Shown: positions 8,430 to 15,945 of the stretch, in pieces | Position numbering within the stretch: position 1 is the first letter of the stretch | Layout: the number at the start of each line of letters is the position of its first letter | Assembly (NCBI GenBank): GCA_910577175.1 | Contig: CAJTLU010000001.1 | Span: forward strand, 248,001-312,000 | Direction: 5' to 3' | Origin: an uncultured Lachnospiraceae bacterium | Lineage (GTDB): Bacteria; Bacillota; Clostridia; Lachnospirales; Lachnospiraceae | Length of the DNA stretch: 64,000 nt | Made by a program: the position numbers and the translations under genes | The notes under the pieces: generated by a model | Seen by the model: only the letters and a program-made list of their open reading frames with translations | What the model was told of the DNA's origin: nothing | Database searches by the model: none

Positions 8430-9056
8430 TTACGGACGCAGGTGCCGGTAGAAATAAATAGCGAGCTGGGTGCGGTCCCTGACCCCAAGCTTTTCCAGAA
8501 TACTGCTCAGATAGTTGCGCACGGTTCCTTCGGAAAGAAACAGCGCCAGAGCGATTTCTTTATTATTTAAGCCCTCTGCGACAAGGCGCATGATTTCAAA
8601 TTCCTTTTCGGTCAGTGGAAGCTCGTCAGAATCCGGCTTCGGGGAGACGGAAAGAATATCCGGAATTTTCCGGATGACCTCGTTGCCGAAGACGTTCTGT
8701 CCCTTGCAGACTGCACGGAGAGCGGGAACGATGCTTTCAAAATCCTGCTTCAGCAGATACCCCTTAGCGCCGAGGCGGAGCGCGCGGATAATGTACTCGT
8801 CATCGGAAAATGTAGTCAGAAACAGGATTTTGGCACCGGAATCCGCGGAAAGGATTTCTGCCGCGGCGTCCAGTCCGTTCACTCCTTCCATACGGATGTC
8901 CATTAAGAGAATATCAGGGCAGTACTTCCGGTACAGAGCCGGCGCCTCTGCGCCGCTTGTTCCAAGGGCAGCAACCGAAATATCCGGCTCCGCCTCCAAT
9001 ATGGTTTTTAACGAGATTCCGACCAGCCGGTCATCGTCAACAATTAAAACATTCAT
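8430..9056 (-). CDS. NarL/LuxR-family response regulator
   Basis: 208 residues. Receiver domain at residues 1-120 with acidic pocket DDD at 7-9, phospho-acceptor Asp53 (LLMDIRM) and the conserved Lys in GYLLKQ. LuxR-type helix-turn-helix at 145-205 (LTEKEFEIMRLVAEGLNNKEIA...GTVRNYLSSIL). Partner of the histidine kinase 175 bases upstream. Unusually, the kinase and regulator genes are separated by a repeat element and a terminator-like hairpin rather than overlapping. Likely target is the divergent ABC exporter operon at 10632-13872 (inference from context, as in DesKR/LiaRS-like systems). Confidence 0.92.
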   Translation of the reverse strand: MNVLIVDDDRLVGISLKTILEAEPDISVAALGTSGAEAPALYRKYCPDILLMDIRMEGVNGLDAAAEILSADSGAKILFLTTFSDDEYIIRALRLGAKGYLLKQDFESIVPALRAVCKGQNVFGNEVIRKIPDILSVSPKPDSDELPLTEKEFEIMRLVAEGLNNKEIALALFLSEGTVRNYLSSILEKLGVRDRTQLAIYFYRHLRP

Positions 9057-9083
9057 AAAGTTACCTCCGTGTAGTTGATCTGT

Positions 9084-9232
9084 CTTATTTTTGCATTTGT
9101 CCGGAGAACCGCGTATTTAGAGAAAGTCCGGGGAAGCGTTACGCATGCAAAATAAGGCAACGGCTCTCCTTTACCGTATGAAAATTTTCTTTTCTCCGCT
9201 TGTAAGAAGGGGCAGCGCTTCGTGTGGCTGCT
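9084..9232. repeat. Dispersed palindromic element between kinase and regulator genes
   Basis: CTTATTTTTGCATTTGTCC at 9084 and ATGCAAAATAAGG near 9145-9157 form inverted ends around CCGCG...TTTAGAG. From about 9190 there is GCTTGTAAGAAGGGGCAGCG followed by GGCTGCTCAGCCC, a hairpin that on the minus strand reads GGGCTG...CTGCCCC followed by TTCTTACAA, a terminator-like form. The same order of parts occurs at 59645-59822. Confidence 0.6.
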
Positions 9233-10296
9233 CAGCCCTCCTTCGGGACAGACGCAAAAATATGAAATCCGTTCTGGACGGAAAAGCGGATGCTTCCGTT
9301 CAGGGAAGCCACCCGGACACGCATGTTTTCCAGACCCATGCCCGGGTTCTGCTCCGGCAGTACAGCGTCCCTCCCGTTATCGGCGATGGAAAGGCGGTAA
9401 AGCGAGGTATATTCCTTCATGCTGACACGGATAGTATCCGCGCTGCTGTGCTTTACGATGTTGGAAAGCGCCTCCTTGGTAATCATAAAAAAGCAGTGCA
9501 TCACAGGAACCGGAACTTCGGGAGAAATGTCATATTCAAAGAAGGTGCGGTAGCCGGAGCAGGAGGAAAGGAGGTGTCTTGTGGAAATCTCCAGGTCCAT
9601 GGCATCGTCCCGCAGGTCGTGAACGCTGTTCCGGATGCCCTCCATGGCGTCATCGAGGCTGTCCTTTAGTAAAAGCAGGGATTCGTCCTGTTTGTTTACG
9701 GCAAGCATAGCGCCGACCTGCAGCAGGGAACGGGAAAGCAGATGTCCCACATTATCATGGATTTCCCTTGCAATACGCGTGCGCTCCTGTAAGGTTGCAA
9801 TCTTTATCCTGGCATCCTGATTTTCAAGCAGCGTCTGGGCCTGCTCCCGGAGGGAGAGCTGTTCCTCCTTATCGGTATCGCGTAGTCTTATCAGGTTCTC
9901 CGAAAGCTTCTTGTTCTGTTGCTGCCTGTCCCCAAGCAGAAGGGAAAGAAAAAATAAAAGTGACAGAAGCACAGGGCATGCAGAGGGTTCCTGAAAAAAA
10001 GAAGAAGTCACGGCAGGCAGGACGGCAGACAGAAACAGCGGCGTCCTGCGCCTTTCAGCCAGCGGATAAGCGAGCGCCGGAAGAAAGAAAAGCAGCTCCG
10101 GTAGAAAGAACGCCGGAACAACGCCCAGAAAGAAAGCGGCGCAGGAAAACCATGGGAAATCCAACAGCTCATCCAGCGCAAGCACAGTCAGGACATATAA
10201 AAACACAATAACCGGCGGCAGGAAAAAAGAGGAAAGGGAAAAAAGAAGCAGAATAAGACCGCAGAACAAAAAAATAAGCTTATCTAAAACAGACAT
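9232..10296 (-). CDS. Membrane sensor histidine kinase, HisKA_3/DesK type
   Basis: 354 residues. About five hydrophobic helices fill residues 1-125, followed by a coiled-coil linker and then the dimerisation/phosphoacceptor helix with His in RIAREIHDNVGH. The HATPase domain has an N box (EALSNIVKHS) and G box (PGMGLENM). The ATG at 10296 lies behind AAAGGAGG; 43 further in-frame residues upstream overlap the promoter region and are not credible. No large extracellular sensor loop is seen, which suits intramembrane stress sensing (inference). It phosphorylates the regulator encoded just downstream. Confidence 0.92.
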   Translation of the reverse strand: MSVLDKLIFLFCGLILLLFSLSSFFLPPVIVFLYVLTVLALDELLDFPWFSCAAFFLGVVPAFFLPELLFFLPALAYPLAERRRTPLFLSAVLPAVTSSFFQEPSACPVLLSLLFFLSLLLGDRQQQNKKLSENLIRLRDTDKEEQLSLREQAQTLLENQDARIKIATLQERTRIAREIHDNVGHLLSRSLLQVGAMLAVNKQDESLLLLKDSLDDAMEGIRNSVHDLRDDAMDLEISTRHLLSSCSGYRTFFEYDISPEVPVPVMHCFFMITKEALSNIVKHSSADTIRVSMKEYTSLYRLSIADNGRDAVLPEQNPGMGLENMRVRVASLNGSIRFSVQNGFHIFASVPKEG

Positions 10297-10335
10297 CCTC
10301 CGAACCTCCTTTCCGCCTAAAAACCGCACGTCAGA

Positions 10336-10371
10336 CGATACAATAATCAATACTTCGGTCGATACGATAAT
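10336..10371. promoter_or_regulatory. Direct repeats upstream of the histidine kinase gene
   Basis: CGATACAATAAT (10336-10347) and CGATACGATAAT (10360-10371) are 12-base direct repeats 24 bases apart, matching at 11 of 12 positions. Two-turn spacing is typical of response regulator sites. On the minus strand a TTGCAG / TATTAT promoter-like pair overlaps the second copy. Confidence 0.5.
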
Positions 10372-10410
10372 AGTGTAACACACATTATCTGCAAAGAAAA
10401 GGTAAAACCC

Positions 10411-10523
10411 CTTGAATTTCCGCATTTTTTAAGCGACCTTGGAAGTTCCGGCGGCTGCATGCAAAATCAGATTGCATGCAGCCGCCGGGACATGAAGGTC
10501 CCTGCAAAAGAGGGAAATGCAAG
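10411..10523. repeat. 113-base imperfect palindrome with TIR-like ends
   Basis: Left end CTTGAATTTCCGCATTTT and right end GGGAAATGCAAG are inverted. The centre is a perfect 17-base inverted repeat, CCGGCGGCTGCATGCAA, with a short AT-rich loop. It fills most of the 335-base gap between the kinase and the ABC exporter operon and is the most compact complete member of the dispersed family. Confidence 0.75.
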
Positions 10524-10631
10524 AAAAATAAAATGACATTTGTCACAGAAGCTTTTTACAAACGGCACTGGAAAAGAGATGGAGAATCTGTTATTTTCTA
10601 AAGTAGAACGACGAAAAGGAGAGGAGATTCC

Positions 10632-11579
10632 ATGAGTACGGTTGTAAAAATTGAAAATCTGGTAAAACGTTATGCAGAGCTTGTGGCGGTAGACCATATG
10701 AATCTTTCCATAGAGGAGGGGGAGGTTTTCGGGCTTTTAGGACCGAACGGGAGCGGAAAGTCTACGATTATCAGCTGCCTTTTGGCTCTGACGCATTTTG
10801 ATAAGGGAAAAATTACAGTCTTTGGGGAGCCGATGCGTGCAGACAATTATGCAGTAAAAGGCCGGATTGGCATAGTGCTGCAGAATGTGGCAGTCTTTGA
10901 TGAACTGACGGTGCAGGAAAACGTCGATTATTTCTGCAGCCTGTACATTAAAGATAAGAAGAGGCGCAGGGCGCTTGTGGAGGAAGCGGTTGCCTTTGTG
11001 GGACTGGAGGATTTTGTAAAGTTTTATCCGAAAAAGCTTTCAGGAGGCCTGCTGCGCCGCTTAAATATTGCCTGCGGCATTGCCCACAAGCCGGAACTGA
11101 TTATCTTTGACGAACCTACGGTTGCGGTGGACCCGCAGAGCCGGAACAAGATTTTAGAGGGGATCCAGGAATTGAACCGGCAGGGGGCAACCATAATTTA
11201 TACATCCCACTATATGGAAGAGGTGGAGCAGATTTGTTCTCGGATTGCGATTATTGATAAGGGACAGACGGTGGCAATCGGAAGCAAGGAAGAGCTAAAG
11301 AGCATGATTCAGACCGGAGAGACAATCCGGGTCGAGGTGCCGGAGTTTACGGAGGAAATGCTGACGAGCTTACGGAGGCTTCCTCATGTGTTTTTTGCAG
11401 AATATAAGGAGGGACTTGCGACGGTTAAGTGCAGCGGCGGAAGACATAATGTGCTGCACGTGCTGGAGTATTTAAATAACGCCGGGGTTTCCTTTGACAG
11501 GGTATTTGCCGAGCAGCCGACCTTAAACGATGTGTTCCTTGAAATTACCGGCAGGGAACTTAGAGATGAAGCAAGATAA
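10632..11579 (+). CDS. ABC exporter ATP-binding protein
   Basis: 315 residues. Walker A GLLGPNGSGKST (residues ~35-46), signature LSGGLLRRLNIACG, Walker B LIIFDEPT and the H-loop region YTSHYMEEVE. The C-terminal 90 residues form the accessory domain seen in drug or antibiotic exporters of the ABC-2 class (CcmA/NatA-like). ATG 10632 follows AAAGGAGAGG. It leads an operon with two ABC-2 permeases and is divergent from the two-component system, a layout typical of cell-envelope stress or antimicrobial peptide resistance modules. Substrate is unknown. Confidence 0.93.
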   Translation: MSTVVKIENLVKRYAELVAVDHMNLSIEEGEVFGLLGPNGSGKSTIISCLLALTHFDKGKITVFGEPMRADNYAVKGRIGIVLQNVAVFDELTVQENVDYFCSLYIKDKKRRRALVEEAVAFVGLEDFVKFYPKKLSGGLLRRLNIACGIAHKPELIIFDEPTVAVDPQSRNKILEGIQELNRQGATIIYTSHYMEEVEQICSRIAIIDKGQTVAIGSKEELKSMIQTGETIRVEVPEFTEEMLTSLRRLPHVFFAEYKEGLATVKCSGGRHNVLHVLEYLNNAGVSFDRVFAEQPTLNDVFLEITGRELRDEAR

Positions 11580-11593
11580 GGGGGAAGGAAAGC

Positions 11594-12739
11594 ATGATAC
11601 ATTATTTTTACCGGGTAAAGCGTCTGCTCCGCAACAGAATATTGTTTTTCTGGTCCATCGTTTTTCCGATGGTGCTTGCCGCGTTTTTCAAAATGGCATT
11701 TTCCTCCATTACGGAAAAGGACTGGGCGTTTGAAACGCTTCCGGTTGCAGTAGCGGCACAGGACGGGAGTGAAAGGGACGGGATGTTGATTTCCTTCCTT
11801 GAAGAAATGAAAAACGAGGACACGGCATTTTTTGAGGTGATTGAGGCAGAGCGTGCCGAGGCGGAGAAATTGCTGCAGGAAAACCGTGTCATGGCAGTAA
11901 TTCTGACCGGAGAGGAAACTTCGGTCCTTCTCCGGGAGAACGGCTTGTCCGCCACAGTCGTAAAAACGGTGCTGGACGGCTATCTGCAGAGCAGGGAAAT
12001 CTTTACAGATGCGGCGGCAAACGGGAAGCTGGCAGAGGTGGCATGGGCATTTGCCACAGAGATGCAGGTTCTTTCCATAAAGGAGTTTAAGGGAGCAAGT
12101 AAAGACCCGATTATTCAGTATTTTCAGGCGCTGCTTGCCATGGCAAGCCTTTATGGTGCTATGTATGGTCTGCTGAATGCAAGGGAGCTGAATCCGGGAC
12201 TCTCAGCTGAAGCGGCAAGACGTATTGCTGCACCGGTTCCGCGTCTGTCTACGGCAGTAACGGATTTGATGGCGGCATTTACCATCCAGTATCTGCAGTT
12301 TTTGATTCTGATTGCTTATTTTATGCTGATTCTGCGTATCGATTTTGGCAGGATAAGCGGCTGGCTGTTTCTTGCAGGAGCCGTTCATAGCCTGCTTGGT
12401 GTATCGATTGGATATTTTATCGGCTGCGCTGTCAGAAAAAAGCCGGGCGTGCAGCAGGCGGTTATGATGTCGTCGGTAATGCTAAGCAGCTTTCTGTCCG
12501 GGCTGATGGTAGGAAACATAAGAATTGAAATCGAGCTGACAGCGCCATGGCTCAACCGGATCAATCCTGCGACGCTGATTGCAAACTCGCTGCATGCGCT
12601 TTGCATTATGGGAGATATGAAGCAGTACGCATTTTGTATGGCAGGGATGCTTTTATGGTGTGTTATGCTGTTTTGCGGCAGTATAGCGGCGCTTGCGCTG
12701 CATCAGAGCTATGAGAGAAGGGGGATAAAAAGCGTATGA
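11594..12739 (+). CDS. ABC-2 type permease
   Basis: 381 residues. One N-terminal helix (FFWSIVFPMVLAAFF) is followed by a large extracytoplasmic region of about 150 residues and a cluster of about five helices in the C-terminal half (ITIQYLQFLILIAYFMLIL and later), the ABC-2/YhgE-like topology. Its ATG lies 14 bases after the ATPase gene, and its stop overlaps the next permease by 4 bases. Likely one half of the heterodimeric channel served by the upstream ATPase. Confidence 0.88.
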   Translation: MIHYFYRVKRLLRNRILFFWSIVFPMVLAAFFKMAFSSITEKDWAFETLPVAVAAQDGSERDGMLISFLEEMKNEDTAFFEVIEAERAEAEKLLQENRVMAVILTGEETSVLLRENGLSATVVKTVLDGYLQSREIFTDAAANGKLAEVAWAFATEMQVLSIKEFKGASKDPIIQYFQALLAMASLYGAMYGLLNARELNPGLSAEAARRIAAPVPRLSTAVTDLMAAFTIQYLQFLILIAYFMLILRIDFGRISGWLFLAGAVHSLLGVSIGYFIGCAVRKKPGVQQAVMMSSVMLSSFLSGLMVGNIRIEIELTAPWLNRINPATLIANSLHALCIMGDMKQYAFCMAGMLLWCVMLFCGSIAALALHQSYERRGIKSV

Positions 12740-13872
12740 GAATCGTATTAAAGGTTGCGAAAAAGGCGCTCCCGCCCGCGTTCATTTATTTTGCTATTTT
12801 TCTTGTCCTGCTGATTGTATTTTCCCAGAACGCCGGGAAGGAGCGGGAGACGGTGTTCCGGGCTTCTGAAATGAATCTTGTAATACAGGATGAGGACGCC
12901 GGTGTGCTTTCCGGTGCGCTCTGTGAGTATCTTTCCAGGGATAATAAGGTATCCGGGGAAATGGACGAGGCACTGCTGTCGGAGATGCTGTTTTACGGCA
13001 AAACAGACTACGTGCTTTATATCAACGATGGATTTGAGGAAGGCTTTCTGGCAGGAGATGCACAGGCTCTGCTGGAACGCCAGAGCATCAAGGCAAATGT
13101 GGCGTTTCTGGACCAGAAAATAGAGCTGTTTTTCCGTTATGTACGTGCAGAGCTCGCCATGGGAAAAAGTATGGAGGAAGCTTGTAAGACAGTGCTTTCC
13201 CTCAGTGAAAAACAGACGGAGACAGCCTTTAGGGAGGGGGGTGAAAGGTCTTATGAAACAGTGGCAGGGTATTATTATTTCACTTATCTAAGCTATATTC
13301 TGCCGTGTGTCCTGATTATGATATTAGGACCGATTCTGCATGCTTTTTATAAGAAGGATGTAAAAATGCGCACGGACTGCGGTACGGTCAGTGTCAGGCG
13401 TCAGAATCTCAGGATTATTGGCGGCATTTCGCTGGTTGCGCTGCTATTTTGGGGACTTCTTATCCTTATAGGCGTTTTGTTGTACTGGAAGGATTTTACG
13501 GTGGCTTCCTTTTGCTTCGGTGCAGGGAACAGCTTTTTGCTTTTGCTTGTATCGGTTGCCATTTCCTCAACCGTCGGTATTTTCGTAAAGGGAGACGATG
13601 CGTTAAACGGCGCCAGCAATTTAATCAGTATGGGTATGGCATTTCTGTGCGGCGTGTTCGTACCGGGGGAGCTTTTGCCGGATTATGTGCACAAGGTAGC
13701 AGAGTTTCTTCCGGTAAGCTGGTATATGAAAAATGTAAAGCTGTTGTTTGAGGAGGGAGGTATTGTAGAAAATTCAGACACCTTTTTCAAAAACGGCGCG
13801 GTGCTGTTAAGCTTTGCAGCGGCACTTTTCTTTGTTGCGCTGGCGGCGGCAAAGAAAAGGAAAGTGGTATAG
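12736..13872 (+). CDS. ABC-2 type permease, second subunit
   Basis: 378 residues with the same plan as the preceding permease: N-terminal helix (FIYFAIFLVLLIVFSQN), a large outward domain to about residue 185, then about six helices ending in a basic tail (KKRKVV). The start codon overlaps the upstream stop (ATGA). A terminator follows at 13902. The two permeases have little obvious sequence identity, suggesting an obligate heterodimer rather than a recent duplication. Confidence 0.87.
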   Translation: MRIVLKVAKKALPPAFIYFAIFLVLLIVFSQNAGKERETVFRASEMNLVIQDEDAGVLSGALCEYLSRDNKVSGEMDEALLSEMLFYGKTDYVLYINDGFEEGFLAGDAQALLERQSIKANVAFLDQKIELFFRYVRAELAMGKSMEEACKTVLSLSEKQTETAFREGGERSYETVAGYYYFTYLSYILPCVLIMILGPILHAFYKKDVKMRTDCGTVSVRRQNLRIIGGISLVALLFWGLLILIGVLLYWKDFTVASFCFGAGNSFLLLLVSVAISSTVGIFVKGDDALNGASNLISMGMAFLCGVFVPGELLPDYVHKVAEFLPVSWYMKNVKLLFEEGGIVENSDTFFKNGAVLLSFAAALFFVALAAAKKRKVV

Positions 13873-13901
13873 AAAAAATTACAGGAAGAAGGAAGGTTTT
13901 C

Positions 13902-13942
13902 CGGACGGGGGATTCGTGATAAAATGATTTCCCCGTCTTTAC
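13902..13942 (+). terminator. Terminator of the ABC exporter operon
   Basis: GACGGGGGA ... TTCCCCGTC stem with a loop of about 15 bases, followed by TTTA. The next promoter begins at its 3' edge. Confidence 0.75.
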
Positions 13943-13966
13943 ATTTGACCCAAAAAGAGTTATAAT
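13938..13966 (+). promoter_or_regulatory. Promoter of the lipoprotein gene
   Basis: TTTACA, 17-base spacer, TATAAT. Confidence 0.65.
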
Positions 13967-14053
13967 AGAAAAGCAAATCTGTTGTGAGAAAACAGCAGAG
14001 GCTCTGTTAATGGAGCGATATGCGGGAAAAGGACGGAAAGGACGGTGGAAGCC

Positions 14054-14806
14054 GTGAAAAGGAGAAGCTGCATAGGTGTTTTGTTCGGCGTCTGCGCTCT
14101 GACGCTGTTCGGCGGTTGCTATGAGCCGTTGGAAATTACGGATCAGGAGTTGGAGATGGTAGCGGAGTATGCCGCCGGAGTTCTGGTTGATTACGGTACG
14201 CAGACAAAGGAAACACTGCTTGACCGGGCAGAGCAGGAGGAAGCACTGAGATTATCGGCAACGCCGACACCGCGCCCGACGCCGGTAGTGACAGTTCCGC
14301 CGGGAAAGGAAGAAAATCCGGGGGCAGATGTGACAAAGAAGCCGGACGCTACACCGGTTCCAGACAATACTGAGCACACGATGCAGGAGCTGACCGGCAT
14401 TATGGCAAAGGAGGACTTCTTTTTCAATTATACCGGATATACGACTGCTTCCGTCTATCAGGGTGCAGGAGAGCTGTTTGCTTCTGCAGAGAATGGAAAA
14501 CAGCTTATTGTACTGGAGTTTGATATAACGAACCAGTCTGACGGGGCAGCAACGCTTCGCCTGAATCATGGAGCTTCTAAGGAATTTTCTTACATACTGC
14601 ATGCTGGAAAGACTTCTATAAGACCGAGTCTGACTCTGCTTCAGGAGGACTTATATACTTCCTATGAGGCAGAATATGCTGCCGGTGAAACGAAAAAGGG
14701 CGTACTGGTATTTGAGTGTCCGAAAGAAGATGTTGACAGTGTGACACTTACTGTTCAGAAGAAAGTAGACGGAAAGAACGATTCCGTTCTGATTAAAATA
14801 AAATAG
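14054..14806 (+). CDS. Lipoprotein with C-terminal DUF4352-like beta domain
   Basis: 250 residues. The signal peptide MKRRSCIGVLFGVCALTLFG ends in the lipobox LFGGC, so the mature protein is probably lipid-anchored outside the membrane. A Thr/Pro-rich linker (TPTPRPTP) at about 75-110 leads to a C-terminal beta-sandwich-like domain with the pattern KQLIVLEFDITNQSDG typical of telokin-like DUF4352 proteins. Start: GTG 14054, or GTG 14045 nine bases earlier; I prefer 14054 because it gives a normal signal peptide. It is monocistronic. Role unknown. Confidence 0.72.
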   Translation: MKRRSCIGVLFGVCALTLFGGCYEPLEITDQELEMVAEYAAGVLVDYGTQTKETLLDRAEQEEALRLSATPTPRPTPVVTVPPGKEENPGADVTKKPDATPVPDNTEHTMQELTGIMAKEDFFFNYTGYTTASVYQGAGELFASAENGKQLIVLEFDITNQSDGAATLRLNHGASKEFSYILHAGKTSIRPSLTLLQEDLYTSYEAEYAAGETKKGVLVFECPKEDVDSVTLTVQKKVDGKNDSVLIKIK

Positions 14807-14940
14807 TGAAGAAAAGGTACGCTTTTTGGCAGGCGTCAGCCGGGATTCAAGCGTACAACAGAAACAATCAGAGGTGCAGAAGCATTTTAGAAAAAAGAAG
14901 CTATGAGTTTTGAAACTTTTTTCAAAAAGTGAGAAAATGT

Positions 14941-14969
14941 TTGATTTTTCTACGAATTTGAAGTATAAT
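14941..14969 (+). promoter_or_regulatory. Promoter of cheV
   Basis: TTGATT, 17-base spacer, TATAAT, preceded by a T/A-rich stretch that could act as an UP element. This is a sigma-A pattern; I see no flagellar sigma-28 motif. Confidence 0.6.
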
Positions 14970-15018
14970 GGGCACATAAAGTATGAATCGGAGCAGCCAA
15001 GAAACGGAGGTAGCACAC

Positions 15019-15921
15019 ATGGAAACGGGAATTTTATTAGAGAGCGGAACAAATGAGCTGGAGATACTGGAATTCCGTATCGGGAACAACTATTATGGCA
15101 TTAATGTGGCGAAAATAAAGGAAATTATCCAATATAAGGAACCGACGCCAATTCCAAATTCTCATCCGTGCATCGAAGGTATTTTTATGCCGCGTGACGA
15201 AATTATTACAGTCGTAAATCTGGCAGAAAATCTGAACATGCAGCCTTCCGCAGACCCGTCTAAGGATATGTATATTATTACGAATTTTAATAAGCTGAAC
15301 ATAGGCTTTCATGTACATAGTGTTGTCGGTATTACGCGTGTGTCGTGGGCGGATATTACGAAGCCGGATTCGACGTTAAACGGAAACGGCGCGAGTGTAG
15401 CTACTGGTATTATCAAGCTGGAGGGTAGGCTTGTCGTAGTTCTTGACTTTGAGAAAATTGTCCAGGATATCAGTCCGGAGACCGGTCTGAAGGTTTCGGA
15501 TATCGACCATCTCGGAGAGAGGGAACGGAATACAGCTCCGATTCTGATTGCGGAAGATTCCGCACTGTTAGGAAAGCTGATTTGTGACAGTCTGGAAAAG
15601 GCAGGCTATACTAATCTGACAGTGACAATGAACGGTCAGGAGGCATGGGATAAGTTAAATGAGTATGCGCAGGCAGGAGAACTGGACCAGCAGGTTAAGC
15701 TTGTAATTACCGATATTGAAATGCCGCAGATGGACGGACACCGTCTGACAAAGTTAATTAAGGATTCGACGGAGTTTTCCCATATTCCGGTGATGATTTT
15801 CTCCTCTTTGGTAAACGATGAGATGAGGAGGAAGGGAGAGGCACTCGGTGCGGATGCACAGCTTTCCAAGCCGGAAATCGGAAATCTTGTGGCAGAAATC
15901 GATAAGATATTGTGGAAGTAG
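15019..15921 (+). CDS. cheV: Chemotaxis coupling protein CheV (CheW-receiver fusion)
   Basis: 300 residues. A CheW domain (about 10-155, with EFRIGNNYYGINVAKIKEII) is joined to a receiver domain (about 175-300) with phospho-acceptor Asp in VITDIEMPQMDG and the conserved KPE near the end. CheV links chemoreceptors to CheA and tunes adaptation when phosphorylated. ATG 15019 follows ACGGAGG. It stands apart from any flagellar cluster but implies motility in this organism. The next gene starts 25 bases after its stop. Confidence 0.94.
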   Translation: METGILLESGTNELEILEFRIGNNYYGINVAKIKEIIQYKEPTPIPNSHPCIEGIFMPRDEIITVVNLAENLNMQPSADPSKDMYIITNFNKLNIGFHVHSVVGITRVSWADITKPDSTLNGNGASVATGIIKLEGRLVVVLDFEKIVQDISPETGLKVSDIDHLGERERNTAPILIAEDSALLGKLICDSLEKAGYTNLTVTMNGQEAWDKLNEYAQAGELDQQVKLVITDIEMPQMDGHRLTKLIKDSTEFSHIPVMIFSSLVNDEMRRKGEALGADAQLSKPEIGNLVAEIDKILWK

Positions 15922-15945
15922 GATTCTACCGGAGAGGTGCAGTAT

